From Locusta migratoria (lineage: Eukaryota > Arthropoda > Insecta > Orthoptera > Acrididae): 64,000 nucleotides of DNA. The stretch is from NCBI GenBank assembly GCA_026315105.1, contig CM048750.1:73339797-73403796 (forward strand). The letters run 5' to 3'. Within the stretch, counting starts at the first letter, position 1; each line of letters opens with the position of its first letter. This document shows positions 1 through 9,221 of the stretch, piece by piece. The position numbers and the translations under genes were made by a program. The notes under the pieces are model-generated. The model saw nothing but the letters and a program-made list of their open reading frames with translations, did not search any database and had not been told where the DNA came from.

Positions 1-1
1 A

Positions 2-454
2 GTGTTCTGTGACTGGAAAGGCATCCTACTCATTGACTTCTTACCGCGTGGTCAAACAATCAAAGCAGATGCTTATTGCGAGACACTTGGGAAATTGCGC
101 CGTGAAATTCAGAATAAGCGTCGGGGACTGCTGTCAAAAGGTGTTGTTTCGCTTCACGACAACGCACGACCACACTCTGCAAATGTGACGGAAAACCTCC
201 TACAGGGATTTGGCTGGGACGTGTTTGACCATCCTCCGTACAGCCCTGCCCTCGCTCCTAGCGACTTTCATCTGTTCTTACACCTCAAGTCTTTCCTTGG
301 CGTTCATCACTTCACCAATGACGACGAGCTGAAAGAAACTGTTTCCAACTGGTTGAAGACACAAGCGGCAGATTTCTATGAAGAAGGTATACAAAACCTT
401 GTGCCACGCTATGACAAACGGCTGCAAAATTTCGGCAGTTATGTGGAAAAGTAG
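2..454 (+). CDS. mariner transposase, C-terminal part, cut by window edge
   Basis: About 150 codons of the catalytic domain of a mariner transposase, which acts in the nucleus to cut and paste its own element. Visible motifs are HDNARPHSA, carrying the second catalytic Asp, and PPYSPALAPSDFHLF, carrying the third. Exactly 34 residues separate the two Asp, the D,D34D spacing of true mariners. The N-terminal helix-turn-helix region and the first Asp lie outside the window. There is no internal stop in what is visible, so this copy is fairly well preserved. The stop codon (452-454) falls inside the target duplication of a SINE. Seen: motifs and spacing. Known: mariner signature. Inferred: recent activity; completeness cannot be judged. 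Confidence 0.92.
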   Translation: MFCDWKGILLIDFLPRGQTIKADAYCETLGKLRREIQNKRRGLLSKGVVSLHDNARPHSANVTENLLQGFGWDVFDHPPYSPALAPSDFHLFLHLKSFLGVHHFTNDDELKETVSNWLKTQAADFYEEGIQNLVPRYDKRLQNFGSYVEK

Positions 455-459
455 TTTAA

Positions 460-659
460 TCAAATGTTCAAATGTTTGTTAAGCTTATGGGACTTAACTA
501 CGGGGTCATCAGTCCCTAAACTTACATACTACTTATCTACTACCTTATACTAAGGACGGCACAAATATCCAATGCCGAGGGGGGATTCGAACCCCCGACC
601 GTAGTGGCCGTGCAGACCGTGACTGGAGCGTCTCAGTCCCCTCGGCCACCGCGGCCGGC
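460..659 (-). mobile_element. tRNA-derived SINE (family A) in the mariner stop codon
   Basis: About 200 bp. Read on the minus strand it starts with a tRNA-like head (GGCCGCGGTGGCCGAG, then the B-box-like GGGTTCGAATCCCC) and continues through a body with GTGCCGTCCTTAG and ends CAAACATTTGAACATTTG. The head would act as an internal RNA polymerase III promoter. A perfect 9-bp target duplication, GTAGTTTAA, lies at 451-459 and 660-668, so LINE-type target-primed insertion is clear. The insertion lands on the transposase stop codon without changing the protein. Confidence 0.93.
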
Positions 660-763
660 GTAGTTTAAGAGTTGTAGAATTTTGTGCAATAAAAATTTCT
701 TCTGTATCTGTGTACAATTTTATTTCATTACCAAACGGAACTTACCTTCTGGACGCGCTTCGT

Positions 764-1107
764 ATTTCACCGCTCCGAGTAACGGTACGAACGCTTACAG
801 CAAATACTTGGTCAGTATTAGGCAGTGGCGGCTCGTACAATATTTGACCACTGTGCTACAATATTACAAAAATAAACAGAAAACAAAATATACTGAAATA
901 AAAAGCATGACTGACAATGGAAATAACGGAGCTTAGCAATATCCCCGCTACGTTATCTGCGTTTTACACAAGCGACCAATGAGACTGCTTGGCAGAAAAG
1001 CACGGTTTCACTCGCATGTTGGCTATACATTACTAATGTTGTTTGTCATTGAAGTTTTATTTATAGAAATTAAAATTTTGGACTCAGAGGTATTTGAATA
1101 CGAGCCT
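764..1107. other. unassigned sequence between mariner end and hAT-like element
   Basis: No gene or recognised repeat seen in this roughly 340-bp stretch. The open frames here lack any motif and are AT-driven. Confidence 0.4.
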
Positions 1108-1189
1108 CACACAAGTAGTGATGGGAACAATCGAATGAAAACAATCGATTCATTCGGTTGTTGGAAAAAAAATAGATTATTCGGTTGTA

Positions 1190-1640
1190 GTTTCTCGTAT
1201 CGGTTGAATTATTCATTCATTCTTCTGAGTGAAACCAGTCGGTGGGACCAACCGAATGAAACAACCGATTCAGTCGGTTTGACTATTCATTCGTTCTTTT
1301 GAGTGAAACCAGTCGGTGGGATCAACCGAATGAAAAAATCGACGCAGTCGGTTGGACTACTCATTCCTTCTTTTGAGTGAAATCAGTCGGTCGGAGCAAC
1401 CGAATAAAATCGACGCAGTCGGCTGGACCACTCATTTCTTTTCTTTTGAGTTAAATCAGTCGATGGGGCCAACCGAATGAAAAAATTGACACAGTATGTT
1501 GGCCTCTTCATTCATTCTTTTGAGTGAAACCAGTCAGTGGGAGCAACCGAATGAAACAGTCAGTCGGTCGTAGTTTTGCGTGTATATTGGATTAATATTC
1601 GTTTATTTTTTTCGAATGAAAGTAGTCTGTGGGAACAACC
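1190..1640. repeat. 74-bp minisatellite in the left subterminal part of the hAT-like element
   Basis: The anchor GAGTGAAACC or close variants begins at 1227, 1301, 1375, 1448 and 1522, giving a period of 73-74 bp, with a further degenerate unit to about 1640. Units contain CAACCGAATGAA and CAGTCGGT. Inverted versions of the same words occur at 3340-3680 in the right subterminal region. Confidence 0.85.
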
Positions 1641-2739
1641 GAATGAAAACATGCGACACTTTTGCAGTTTTGTACATTGACTGAATTACAAATTCTTTCT
1701 TTTCAAGTGAAAAGAGGCAGTAAGTTTTTCTGTCGGTTGAACCATGTAATCATTAGTGTTTTAGCTTACATTTCTATGAATGAAACTGACATGCACATCA
1801 GATAACTACAGCAGTGCTACATTATACTGCCATGTAAAAGGGGTATGCCAAAGTTAAAATGCGTATTACTATGTTCATTTAATTATGTACTGAATGAAGT
1901 AACTTTTCGTTTTATAATACACAGTAACAGTGATTCATATTTTGTTGTAGATTAAATTGTTCGAGGTGCCATCAACGAGTAACTAATTAGATGTTATATC
2001 GCTGGAACAGGCCTGCGATCACTTTCATTGCCCACCCCAGACTTCAAAAACGCCGACCATCTGGGCCCGATCAGATTACTTTCGCAGACACCAACTATCT
2101 GTAGAAGATAAGTGGCCGATGACCACGAAGTACCGCGGGGAGCGGGGACACGAGAGGGGGTGCTGCCTCGCTTGCGTTTTTACTGCAGACAGCGCCAGCA
2201 GGCGCGCGCCAAACACCACACAACAGTGTCTGGCGGGAGGGGCGGTGTGTGCCATCGCCGATTGTTGTCGGTTTCTTACTGTCTCAATAAAGAAGCGTGG
2301 AAACTACAGGGTGTTCCAAAATGATCGCTACAAGTTTAATCTCGCATACTGTATCTCTGAAGTGGGAACAGGTAGAAACGTGCGGTTTGCGGCTTATTGT
2401 TCATACATATCTAAGGTACTAGTAGGACAGAGTTAAGTATTTTAACTTTGAGCATATTTGCTAGATTCAAATTCGAAGACCACTAAAACATTAGATATTG
2501 AAAAAAAAAAAAAAAAAAAAAAAAACTTTTTATTTTGTATAAAAATATTTTTATAAAATATTTTTGTATATTCCATCTAATTTGAAGGAGTAGGAGAAGA
2601 CATACAACATTTATCAGTGCTGTAAAGTTTCTTCAGCGCGTCTGTATTCGTCAACAGTGTATGAAAACATTCATCTCAAGTTTCATAATTATTCACTCTT
2701 GTCACAGATATTTCTGTGGTTGTCGGTGAAACGGTGTGG

Positions 2740-3250
2740 AGGTTTATTCCATCCCTCCGCCATGTACTATACAAAATCTTAGATGAACAGTGAACTGCCA
2801 CTTGTTTTGAAAGTCAAGTGTGCAAAATTTCATCAAGATCGGAATAAAACTCTATATTGGCGTCGAAGTCTGGAATACCTTCTCTCATGCTTCAAACTAA
2901 AGTAGATGTAGACGGTAACCATTCTCTTTCTTTGAAGGTGAAGAGTGAAATATATCATTAAAATTCGAATACAAACGGATTTTTTCGAAGTCAGTAGGTA
3001 AAGTACCCTCCGCCATGCACCTACGAAATTTATTGTACACAGTTACCTTCGCCTTGTTTTAAAGGTCAAGTATGCAAAATTTCATCAAGATCGCAGCCAA
3101 ATTGTGGTTTTTGTCGTAGTTAGTATGTAAAGTACCCTCCGCCATGCACCGAATGAAATTTGATGTAGACAGTGACGTTCCTCTTGCTTTGAAGGTCAAG
3201 TGTGCAAAATTTCATCAAGATTGGAACAAAACTGCAGATTTGCATGCAAT
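2740..3250. repeat. tandem ~127-bp repeats inside the hAT-like element
   Basis: CCCTCCGCCATG begins at 2753, 3006 and 3135, and GCAAAATTTCATCAAGAT recurs beside it. Spacings of 253 and 129 bp fit a unit of about 127 bp with one diverged copy between the first two. No coding content recognised. Confidence 0.75.
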
Positions 3251-4368
3251 AGAAACACACACACGGACACACTGCTATATTTTTAAGATTTGTTTCTAAG
3301 AATGTTTCATGCTGAATCACGGTTCATTTATACCAGAAAAGGCTGAAGGAGTATGCAAATAAAATCACACAAACTCGATGAATTAATAAAAACATCCATA
3401 TAACTGCAGAAACCGACAAACACTCCCGCATCGACTGAAACCACTCGAACCCACTGAATGAGTGAAAACATTCATATAGCGGCTGCAACCGACAGAGACT
3501 GATTTCATTCGATTGTTTCGCATCGACTGAAACCACTCAAACCCCGCCAGTGAGTGAAAACATTCATACGGCCACAGAGACTATTTTCATTCGGTTGTTT
3601 CATTCGACTGAAAAAACCGACTGAACGAAAAAACAACCGATTGACCAATCGGTTGTTAAAAACTCTCGGTTGTCCCATCACTACACACAAGTAAGTTTGA
3701 GAGACAACGCGCAAGACGCCTGAGCCAGCGCGCTATCTGACTCTGTATGCTGCAATATTCGTCATTTACTATTCTTCCGCAACCGTTACATGCAGCGCGA
3801 GGAGGAATACGGATCTGGTGCTGCAGTCGGTCTCTGCACACATGAGTCGCCAGGCCTGACTAGGGATGGGAAAAACCGACCGGTTAAAACCGATACCGGT
3901 ATTTTAGTTTTGAATAACCGGTTTTTTTCGGTATTTTTTTGGTGTCGGTTGTAACCGGATTTTTTTAGTTATTGCCAAGAACCGGGTAAAAAAACCGGTA
4001 CGACAACTTCCTGTAGTAGTGGTTCAAAATGTTTATTTTTGGAAATAATTAAAAAAATTAAAACTAGTAGACCCTAATTTTTAGGGCTGTTTCTAAAATT
4101 TCCACTTCTGTGAAATATTAGGTCATCGCAGAAACCTAGAAAAGCGATCAATGATAATTTAAGAACAATCCCGGCAGTCAGAAACGCGCAACAAACGCGT
4201 GGCATAAGAACTTAAGGACAGGTGCAGCTGCTGAGGCACCGATGCACCTGTTGTCGTGTGGCGTGGCCTATTAGACGACGCGCGTGCACCGGCAGTGTAC
4301 AAGACTTGCCTCCGTCTGGTCATGCGGCAGTTCCTTGCTGTCGTCGCCAGACATCGGTTGTGTCTTAA

Positions 4369-4554
4369 ATGGCACCATCCCGAGTGTGGAAGTACTTCAC
4401 GAAGTACGGGAGCAGTGAGGTACAATGCTCCATTTGCTTTAAAAAGCTGGAAACGGGTAGAGGTACTACAAACGTGCTGTGTCATTTAAGGAGAAAGCAT
4501 CTAAAATGTTCCTTGGAAGAGAAGGTAAATTCGATCTGTATACCTATTATGTAA
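4369..4554 (+). pseudogene. BED-type zinc finger fragment of a hAT transposase
   Basis: A 61-codon frame opens MAPSRVWKYFTKYG and continues with a Cys-x2-Cys pair (CSICFK) and a His-x4-His pair (CHLRRKH). This is the BED finger that hAT transposases use to bind DNA near their ends. Full hAT transposases run to several hundred residues; this frame stops just after the finger, and the following sequence has no hAT catalytic motifs. It is either a truncated relic or a DNA-binding-only peptide able to compete with full transposase. The second reading is inference only. Confidence 0.8.
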
Positions 4555-4695
4555 GTGATGTACTCTAAGCTTGGAATAACAACTTTTAATGTATTATCGT
4601 ATTGTTATGCTAACAAGTTTTATTAATGTGATTCCTTGAAAGCGAGGGGCTTTTTTAATAACCAATATGGGTTTAGGTAACATTGATCATGTGGT

Positions 4696-4904
4696 GCCTC
4701 GCGCCGTAGCCGTGCGGTCTGAGGCTCCATGTCACGGACTGCGCGGCTGCTCCAATCGGAGGTTCGAGTCCTCGCTCCCTCCCTCGGTCTATGTTACTCT
4801 TAGCGTAAGTTACTTTAAGTTAGATTAAGTAGTTTGTAAGTCTAGGGACCAATGGCCTAAGCATTTAGGTCTCATAAGAACTCACGCCCATTTGAACATT
4901 CTTA
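4696..4904 (+). mobile_element. tRNA-derived SINE (family B) in the hAT-like element
   Basis: Diverged SINE with an A-box-like region (GCCGTGCGGTCTGAGG), a B-box-like GGTTCGAGTCCT, a body containing AAGTAGTTTGTAAGTC, and an end CATTTGAACATT. A perfect 11-bp duplication GATCATGTGGT lies at 4685-4695 and 4905-4915. Confidence 0.9.
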
Positions 4905-5546
4905 GATCATGTGGTACAGAGGTTTCCTAGTTCAATTTGCGTAAATTTACACTGACAACAATCATACTGTTAGTCGGAACTGTGACTTTATTTTTCGAAA
5001 TACTTCTGCAGCACTGACTGAAGTTTATTTACTGACTCTAACTTTTGTATATTGTGTATATAACGAGATATTCGTATGCGTTAGCTCACAAGTTCAACTT
5101 ACGGAGTGGTTGGCTCAATATTCGCAACTGCCAGATGGAAATACTAGGCCAGTAAATCTGTATGCTTCGTTTATCGTCTTCTATGGACTCCTGGCTAGGC
5201 TTACACACAATCAAGAAGGCGTAGTATTGGAAGGAGATCTTGCAAAATATGGAAATACTGGTGATTTGTCGTATAACATAAATTTACCTAAATTTTAACT
5301 AAATTTCCTAAGTTTCGGTTTTGGCCGAAACTAGGAGAACCGAAGATTACGGTTTCTATTTCGTCCGCAAAATATGTTTCGGTCGAACTCTACTGGAAAT
5401 AATAGCAATAAAAAACCGAAAACCGGTTATTTAAAAAAACCGGTTATCCTGAGCAATTTTTACGGTGCGGTTAAACTGGAGATGAAAAGAACCGGTATAA
5501 CCGAAAACCGGTTGTTTGAGCAATAACCGCCATCCCTAGGCCTGAC

Positions 5547-5820
5547 GTCACATCTGCGCATGCGCAGTAGCGAACAGACGACTGCGCCGCCTCTCTGCGC
5601 ACGTACCACCGCGGCCGAATCCCACTTCAGCACACGGAGCTGGTTTCCAGCTATCGCGGCGAGAGCGCTCCAAAATGCGTTTTCATCCTTATTACTAGCA
5701 TTGTAATACGTATTGGAAGGGATTTTGCATAATTTTATTGTCTTATCTGGATCGCATTCCAAGAGAAAGGATGTAATTTTACAGCGATTTCTCGCTTGCA
5801 TTCGAAGAGAAATGGCTTAA
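5547..5820. other. unassigned interval between hAT-like and Helitron-like elements
   Basis: Moderately GC-rich sequence with no recognised motif. It begins with the right target duplication of the hAT-like element. Confidence 0.4.
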
Positions 5821-7042
5821 TCTATATCTATATTTAAAAGGCTTGTGTGTGTACGTGCTGACAGACTTTTCTCCATTACCACATACTGCCACCCACTCGT
5901 GGTTGTGGTGGTGGATAGCCCTTGGTCTAATGATGTTAGTAAGGGAGTTTGGTCGCGGTGCGTGGCAGTAGGTGAATGTGACGAGCAAAAATTCGCAAAA
6001 TATGCAATAAATACTCTTAGGAAAAGCTATATACTCTGTGACTTACGAACTTTACGGTACGAGTCAAAATCTGTTTATTCTTTCAATTGTCAGACAATGC
6101 GGTCCTTTCAGACTTTAATAACGACGAGGAATATTAAATACGCAATTTTTTAAATAGATCACATGTTTTCGTCAATCTCAAATTACCGACTATGAACAGA
6201 GACACAAAACAAAGATAAAAATCAAGAGAGACTCAAAGATAATAGCCGCGACACTGTCTGCTGAGAAAGCACCGCACCGCTGGGTCAAGAAAAACTATGC
6301 GACGTAGTCCTACTCACATCCCGGCGGCCTCCTGTGATAATGATGGCAACATATGTTGAATAACGAGAATCATGTGACATCGTCATAAGCCAATCGCGTG
6401 ACACGCAAATATTTTGTCGTGAAATCAAGCGTTAAGCAGGAACAGCAGTGGTTCGGTCATCTTTGAAACGATTTTATATCGTGTTATTCATGTTGCCAAC
6501 ATAAAAAACGCGAGGCCGCCAGGATGGAAAGTAAAATTTTACCGAATCAGATACATCCGTTGTTGTCACATCTCATTATGACCAGCACTTTCACGCGAAA
6601 CTCTTTTGTACAGAATTTCATGATTCACACAGTCTTAAAATTCATTCCAAATTCCTGTTCAAGAAGATATTTGTGAAAACTGTTACAAATGAATATTCAC
6701 ACTTATCCAATATCGTTTTCAGAAATGTAATTTGCCAGTCACTTTCGGCGCTGCTGTTGCAATGTGTAACTTTATGAACACAACCTAACATTGAATTTAC
6801 TTTGTTCCGAAGCACGGACTTAAATTAATTTCACTCTTAGTATGAAAAACTTTATGAACATTCATCGTTTTCGACAATGACATCTAATTAAATTTGACAT
6901 CTTGGCTAAGAGAACTGAGTTTATTGACAGACAGATCCAACAAGGATTGTGTTTTTGCTGATCTACGTCCGGAACCCAAAGAACTATGATATACACAGGA
7001 CCTTCTTTAACAACCGTTGCGAAGCACGGGCATATAAGCTAG
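5821..7042 (+). mobile_element. Helitron-like non-autonomous element
   Basis: Starts TCTATATCTATATTTAAAAGG-like at 5821 after an A, and ends with CTAGT at 7039-7043 followed by T, fitting insertion between A and T without a duplication. A short hairpin sits just before the end: CCGT (7014-7017) and ACGG (7026-7029) around an 8-nt loop, about 10 bp from the terminus. This is the layout expected of rolling-circle transposons. No Rep or helicase frame is present, so it is non-autonomous. Confidence 0.62.
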
Positions 7043-7043
7043 T

Positions 7044-7549
7044 TTTAGTAATATATTTACAGTGTGCTGCAGCACATTAGCACATTATCACCAGCCACCA
7101 CTGGTATTAGGCACGTGATGGAGAGCAGTGATTGAGGTCCCCGCGTGGCAGATGCAGGTGGAAAGGTGGGGCCGGGTGATGACAACTCCTGCTGGGGTGG
7201 CGGGGCATTATCCGAGCCGGGAATAAAACACGTCGGCGGCGGCGGCTGTGGGCAATCGGATGTAACTTTGATCAGCGGATGTGTGCCAGGTGGCCGTGAC
7301 GGCATTACCCTAATGTGGCGGCGCCCTTTGATGTAGCTGCCGGCGCCTGCGCCCTGCCCCCAGCCCCTCCCCACCCCCCACCCGCGTAATTTACGAAATT
7401 AAGGTAAAACACGCAGGCGCGCGCGAGCACCTGTTGGCTTTGCCGGGGCTCGGGGATTACCGGCCCGGCAGCGGCGCTGTTTGCCGCTTTCAAACGGGAG
7501 AAGTTGCCGGCCGCTAGTCCCGTGGCTCTGTGTCTGCCGCCTGCAGCCG

Positions 7550-7588
<39 letters not shown>

Positions 7589-7676
7589 GCGGGGTCTGCG
7601 AGCGGCTGGCAAGTTGGCGAGCCTTCCTACTGGAGCACCGTTCTGCTGCTGCCTCTGTAGCTCCTGTTCTGCAGAC
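7044..7676. other. GC-rich island 1, no convincing coding frame
   Basis: Abrupt change from AT-rich repeats to GC-rich, apparently single-copy DNA with homopurine stretches and a GT microsatellite. The open frames here are low-complexity and overlap on both strands, as GC-rich DNA produces. AT-rich words such as CGTAATTTACGAAATTAAGG stand out in the GC background. Candidates are a CpG island, an untranslated exon or a regulatory element; the sequence alone cannot decide. Confidence 0.45.
7551..7587. repeat. (TG)n microsatellite
   Basis: About 18 TG units in a row inside GC-rich island 1. Confidence 0.97.
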
Positions 7677-7793
7677 CAGTGTTTCCCAACCGTTTTCAAT
7701 ACGACCCCCTTCCAACTAAAAGTATTTTGGCGACCCCCACCCTCTCTCCGAACCAGAACACATTTATGTCTGTAATTTCAAAGACAACATATA
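7677..7793 (+). mobile_element. hAT-type terminus, one end only
   Basis: CAGTGTTTCCCAACCG followed by ACGACCCCCTTCCAAC and GGCGACCCCC resembles termini of Charlie-like hAT elements. I did not find the matching right end in the window, so the extent is uncertain. A SINE begins at 7794. Confidence 0.5.
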
Positions 7794-8110
7794 AAGGTAA
7801 AGCACTCAACAATCCGAAGATTGGTTTGAACACCACAGTGCTTCACTAGGCATGGTCCTGTTTGGAGGTGGTATGCCGTTGCCTTCCTCCGACCTTCGAA
7901 CTGACTTACCCAGCCAGTTATAGGGGGACCTACAGTTTAACGTGGGTTCCGAACCATGGTGCTAGTCAGTATTTTTCACATTAGCAATACTGCCAGAGGT
8001 GAAAGAAGTGGAAAGTGACAGATAAAAATCCTAGGACCTGGCGGGGATCGAACCCGGGACCTTTGGATTTGTAGTGTGGCACTCTACCACTGTGCAACCG
8101 ATGTGCACTT
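7794..8110 (-). mobile_element. tRNA-derived SINE (family C)
   Basis: 317 bp flanked by a perfect 12-bp duplication AGACAACATATA (7782-7793 and 8111-8122). On the minus strand the head reads GGTTGCACAGTGGTAGAG, then GGGTTCGATCCCC, a tRNA-like A/B-box pair. Its 3' part (7796-7895) recurs inverted at 49095-49188, and the body (near 7930-7975) recurs at 44130-44170, making this a multi-copy family distinct from families A and B. Confidence 0.88.
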
Positions 8111-8198
8111 AGACAACATATATAATTTTTTTTCTCTTGATGCAATTTTCCTGAGAAGAAAAAATAAAATAAAAATGCAGTATCTTACTTTATATGAT

Positions 8199-8230
8199 AC
8201 TAGCTAAAAAACCGACTTTGCCCGGGTATT
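8199..8230 (-). mobile_element. Helitron-like 3' terminus
   Basis: Read on the minus strand the stretch ends GGTTTTTTAGCTAGT preceded by CCCGGGCAAAG, like the 3' ends of insect Helitron-type elements. The corresponding 5' end was not found. Confidence 0.4.
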
Positions 8231-8262
8231 TATTTATTTATTCCTGCCTTGAGTTAGTACTT

Positions 8263-9209
8263 ATGAAGATCAGCATCTCTGAAACGAAAGTAATGTCTGT
8301 GGGAAAGAGATTTAAGCAGATTGAGTGCCAAACAGGAGGAACAAAGTTAGAACAGGTAGACAGTTTCAAGTACCTGGGATGTATTTTCTCACAGGATGGC
8401 AACATAGTGAAAGAACTAGAATCGAGGTGCAGAAAAGCTAATGCAGTGAGTGCTCAGCTAAGATCTACTATCTTCAGCAAGAAGGAAGTCAGTACCAAGA
8501 CTAAGTTAGCGGTGCACCGCTCTATCTTTCGACCAACTTTGTTGTATGGCAGTGAAAGTTGGGTGAATACAGGTTACGTTGTTCACAAGGTAGAGGTAAC
8601 AGATATGAAAGTAGTAAGAATGGTTGCAGGTACTAATCGATGGGAGCAATGGCAGCCGCGGTGGAGTAGCCGAGTGATCTAAAGCGTCTCGCTGCTGAGC
8701 GCGCGGTCCCTCGCTATGGAGGTTCGAGTCCTCCCTGGGGCATGGGTGTGTGTGTGTGTGTATGTTGTCCGTAGGTTAGTTTACCTAGGTTTAAGTAGTT
8801 TGAAGCTACGGACTGATGACCACGCAGTTTGGTCCGATAGATTTACAAACATTTGAACATTTGAACGATGGCAGGAGGGTATCCATAATGAGGAAATCAA
8901 AGAAAAACTGCGAATGAACACCATAGATGAAGCAGTTAGAGCGAACAGATTGAGATGGTGCGGTCATGTTACACGCATAAGAGAAGCAAGGTTACCTAAG
9001 AGACTCATGAGCTCGACAGCGGAGAGTAAGAGGAGTCGCGGTAGACCAAGAAGAAAGTACTTAGATTCGGTGAAGAATGATTTTGAAGTAAAAGGCATAA
9101 CATCAGACGAGGCATCAATGTTAGCATTGGAGGAATTTTATTAGAGGTACTATGCTCCAGAGCGAACGCTGAAAGGCATAATCAGTCTTTAATGATGTTG
9201 ATGATGATT
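8263..9209 (+). mobile_element. 5'-truncated LINE (family E) with TGATGA tail
   Basis: Flanked by a perfect 12-bp duplication GAGTTAGTACTT (8251-8262 and 9210-9221) and ending in a GATGTTGATGATGATT tail, as expected of target-primed reverse transcription. It encodes the C-terminal part of a non-LTR reverse transcriptase: FKYLGCIFSQDG, RPTLLYGSESW, and after a SINE NRLRWCGHVTRIREA and RSRGRPRRKYLDSVKNDFE. The RT catalytic core itself lies in the missing 5' part. The clade is uncertain; RTE-like is my best guess. Confidence 0.85.
8656..8867 (+). mobile_element. tRNA-derived SINE (family B) inside LINE E
   Basis: Head GGTGGAGTAGCCGAGTG and GGTTCGAGTCCTCCC, a (GT)n segment in the body, and 3' end CATTTGAACATTTGAAC. 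A short duplication ATGGCAG is at 8649-8655 and 8868-8874. The LINE reading frame resumes after it (WQEGIHNEEIKEKLRMNT), so the SINE came later. Confidence 0.88.
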
Positions 9210-9221
9210 GAGTTAGTACTT

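Larger units (their letters stand above)
1..763 (+). mobile_element. mariner element, 3' portion
   Basis: The transposase end is followed, after a SINE, by about 95 bp of 3' untranslated sequence and a 28-bp terminal inverted repeat candidate at 736-763 (begins CGGAACTTACC, ends CTTCGTA). Almost the same terminus occurs at 31283-31311, adjoining other sequence from this family, which supports it as a real element end. The element ends in TA, the expected mariner target dinucleotide. The 5' end lies outside the window. Confidence 0.75.
1116..3683. mobile_element. non-autonomous hAT-like element, 2.57 kb
   Basis: Ends are inverted: the left begins TAGTGATGGGAACAA and the right end, reverse-complemented, begins TAGTGATGGGACAACCG. 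The flanks carry a perfect 8-bp duplication, CACACAAG, at 1108-1115 and 3684-3691. An 8-bp duplication with TAG-starting termini is the hAT signature. I find no transposase frame. The interior has CATTCGGTTG-type subterminal repeats on both sides, a run of A25 at 2501-2525, and a moderately GC-rich core near 2000-2310. It must have been mobilised by transposase supplied from another copy. Confidence 0.85.
3861..5538 (+). mobile_element. hAT-like element carrying a BED-finger fragment
   Basis: Left end TAGGGATGGGAAAAACC; the right end reverse-complemented begins TAGGGATGGCGGTTATT. A perfect 8-bp duplication, GGCCTGAC, flanks it at 3853-3860 and 5539-5546. Both termini are packed with AACCGG/CCGGTT words, plausible subterminal transposase binding sites. 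The only coding remnant is an N-terminal BED zinc finger at 4369-4554. The catalytic and dimerisation domains are absent, so it is an internally deleted derivative. A SINE sits at 4696-4904. Confidence 0.9.

Noticed and set aside
460..659. tRNA gene on the minus strand
   Set aside because: The A and B boxes belong to a SINE head: a body and tail follow, and target duplications bracket the whole unit. The same applies to all other tRNA-like heads listed.
1190..1640. CRISPR-like array
   Set aside because: Units are contiguous at 74 bp without unique spacers, inside a eukaryotic transposon; a minisatellite explains it.
2112..2436. Two overlapping short frames in the hAT-like element
   Set aside because: They lie within a non-autonomous element, lack motifs and overlap in different frames.
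7504..7775. Cys/Val-rich and Thr/His-rich peptides
   Set aside because: They are translations of the (TG)n microsatellite.
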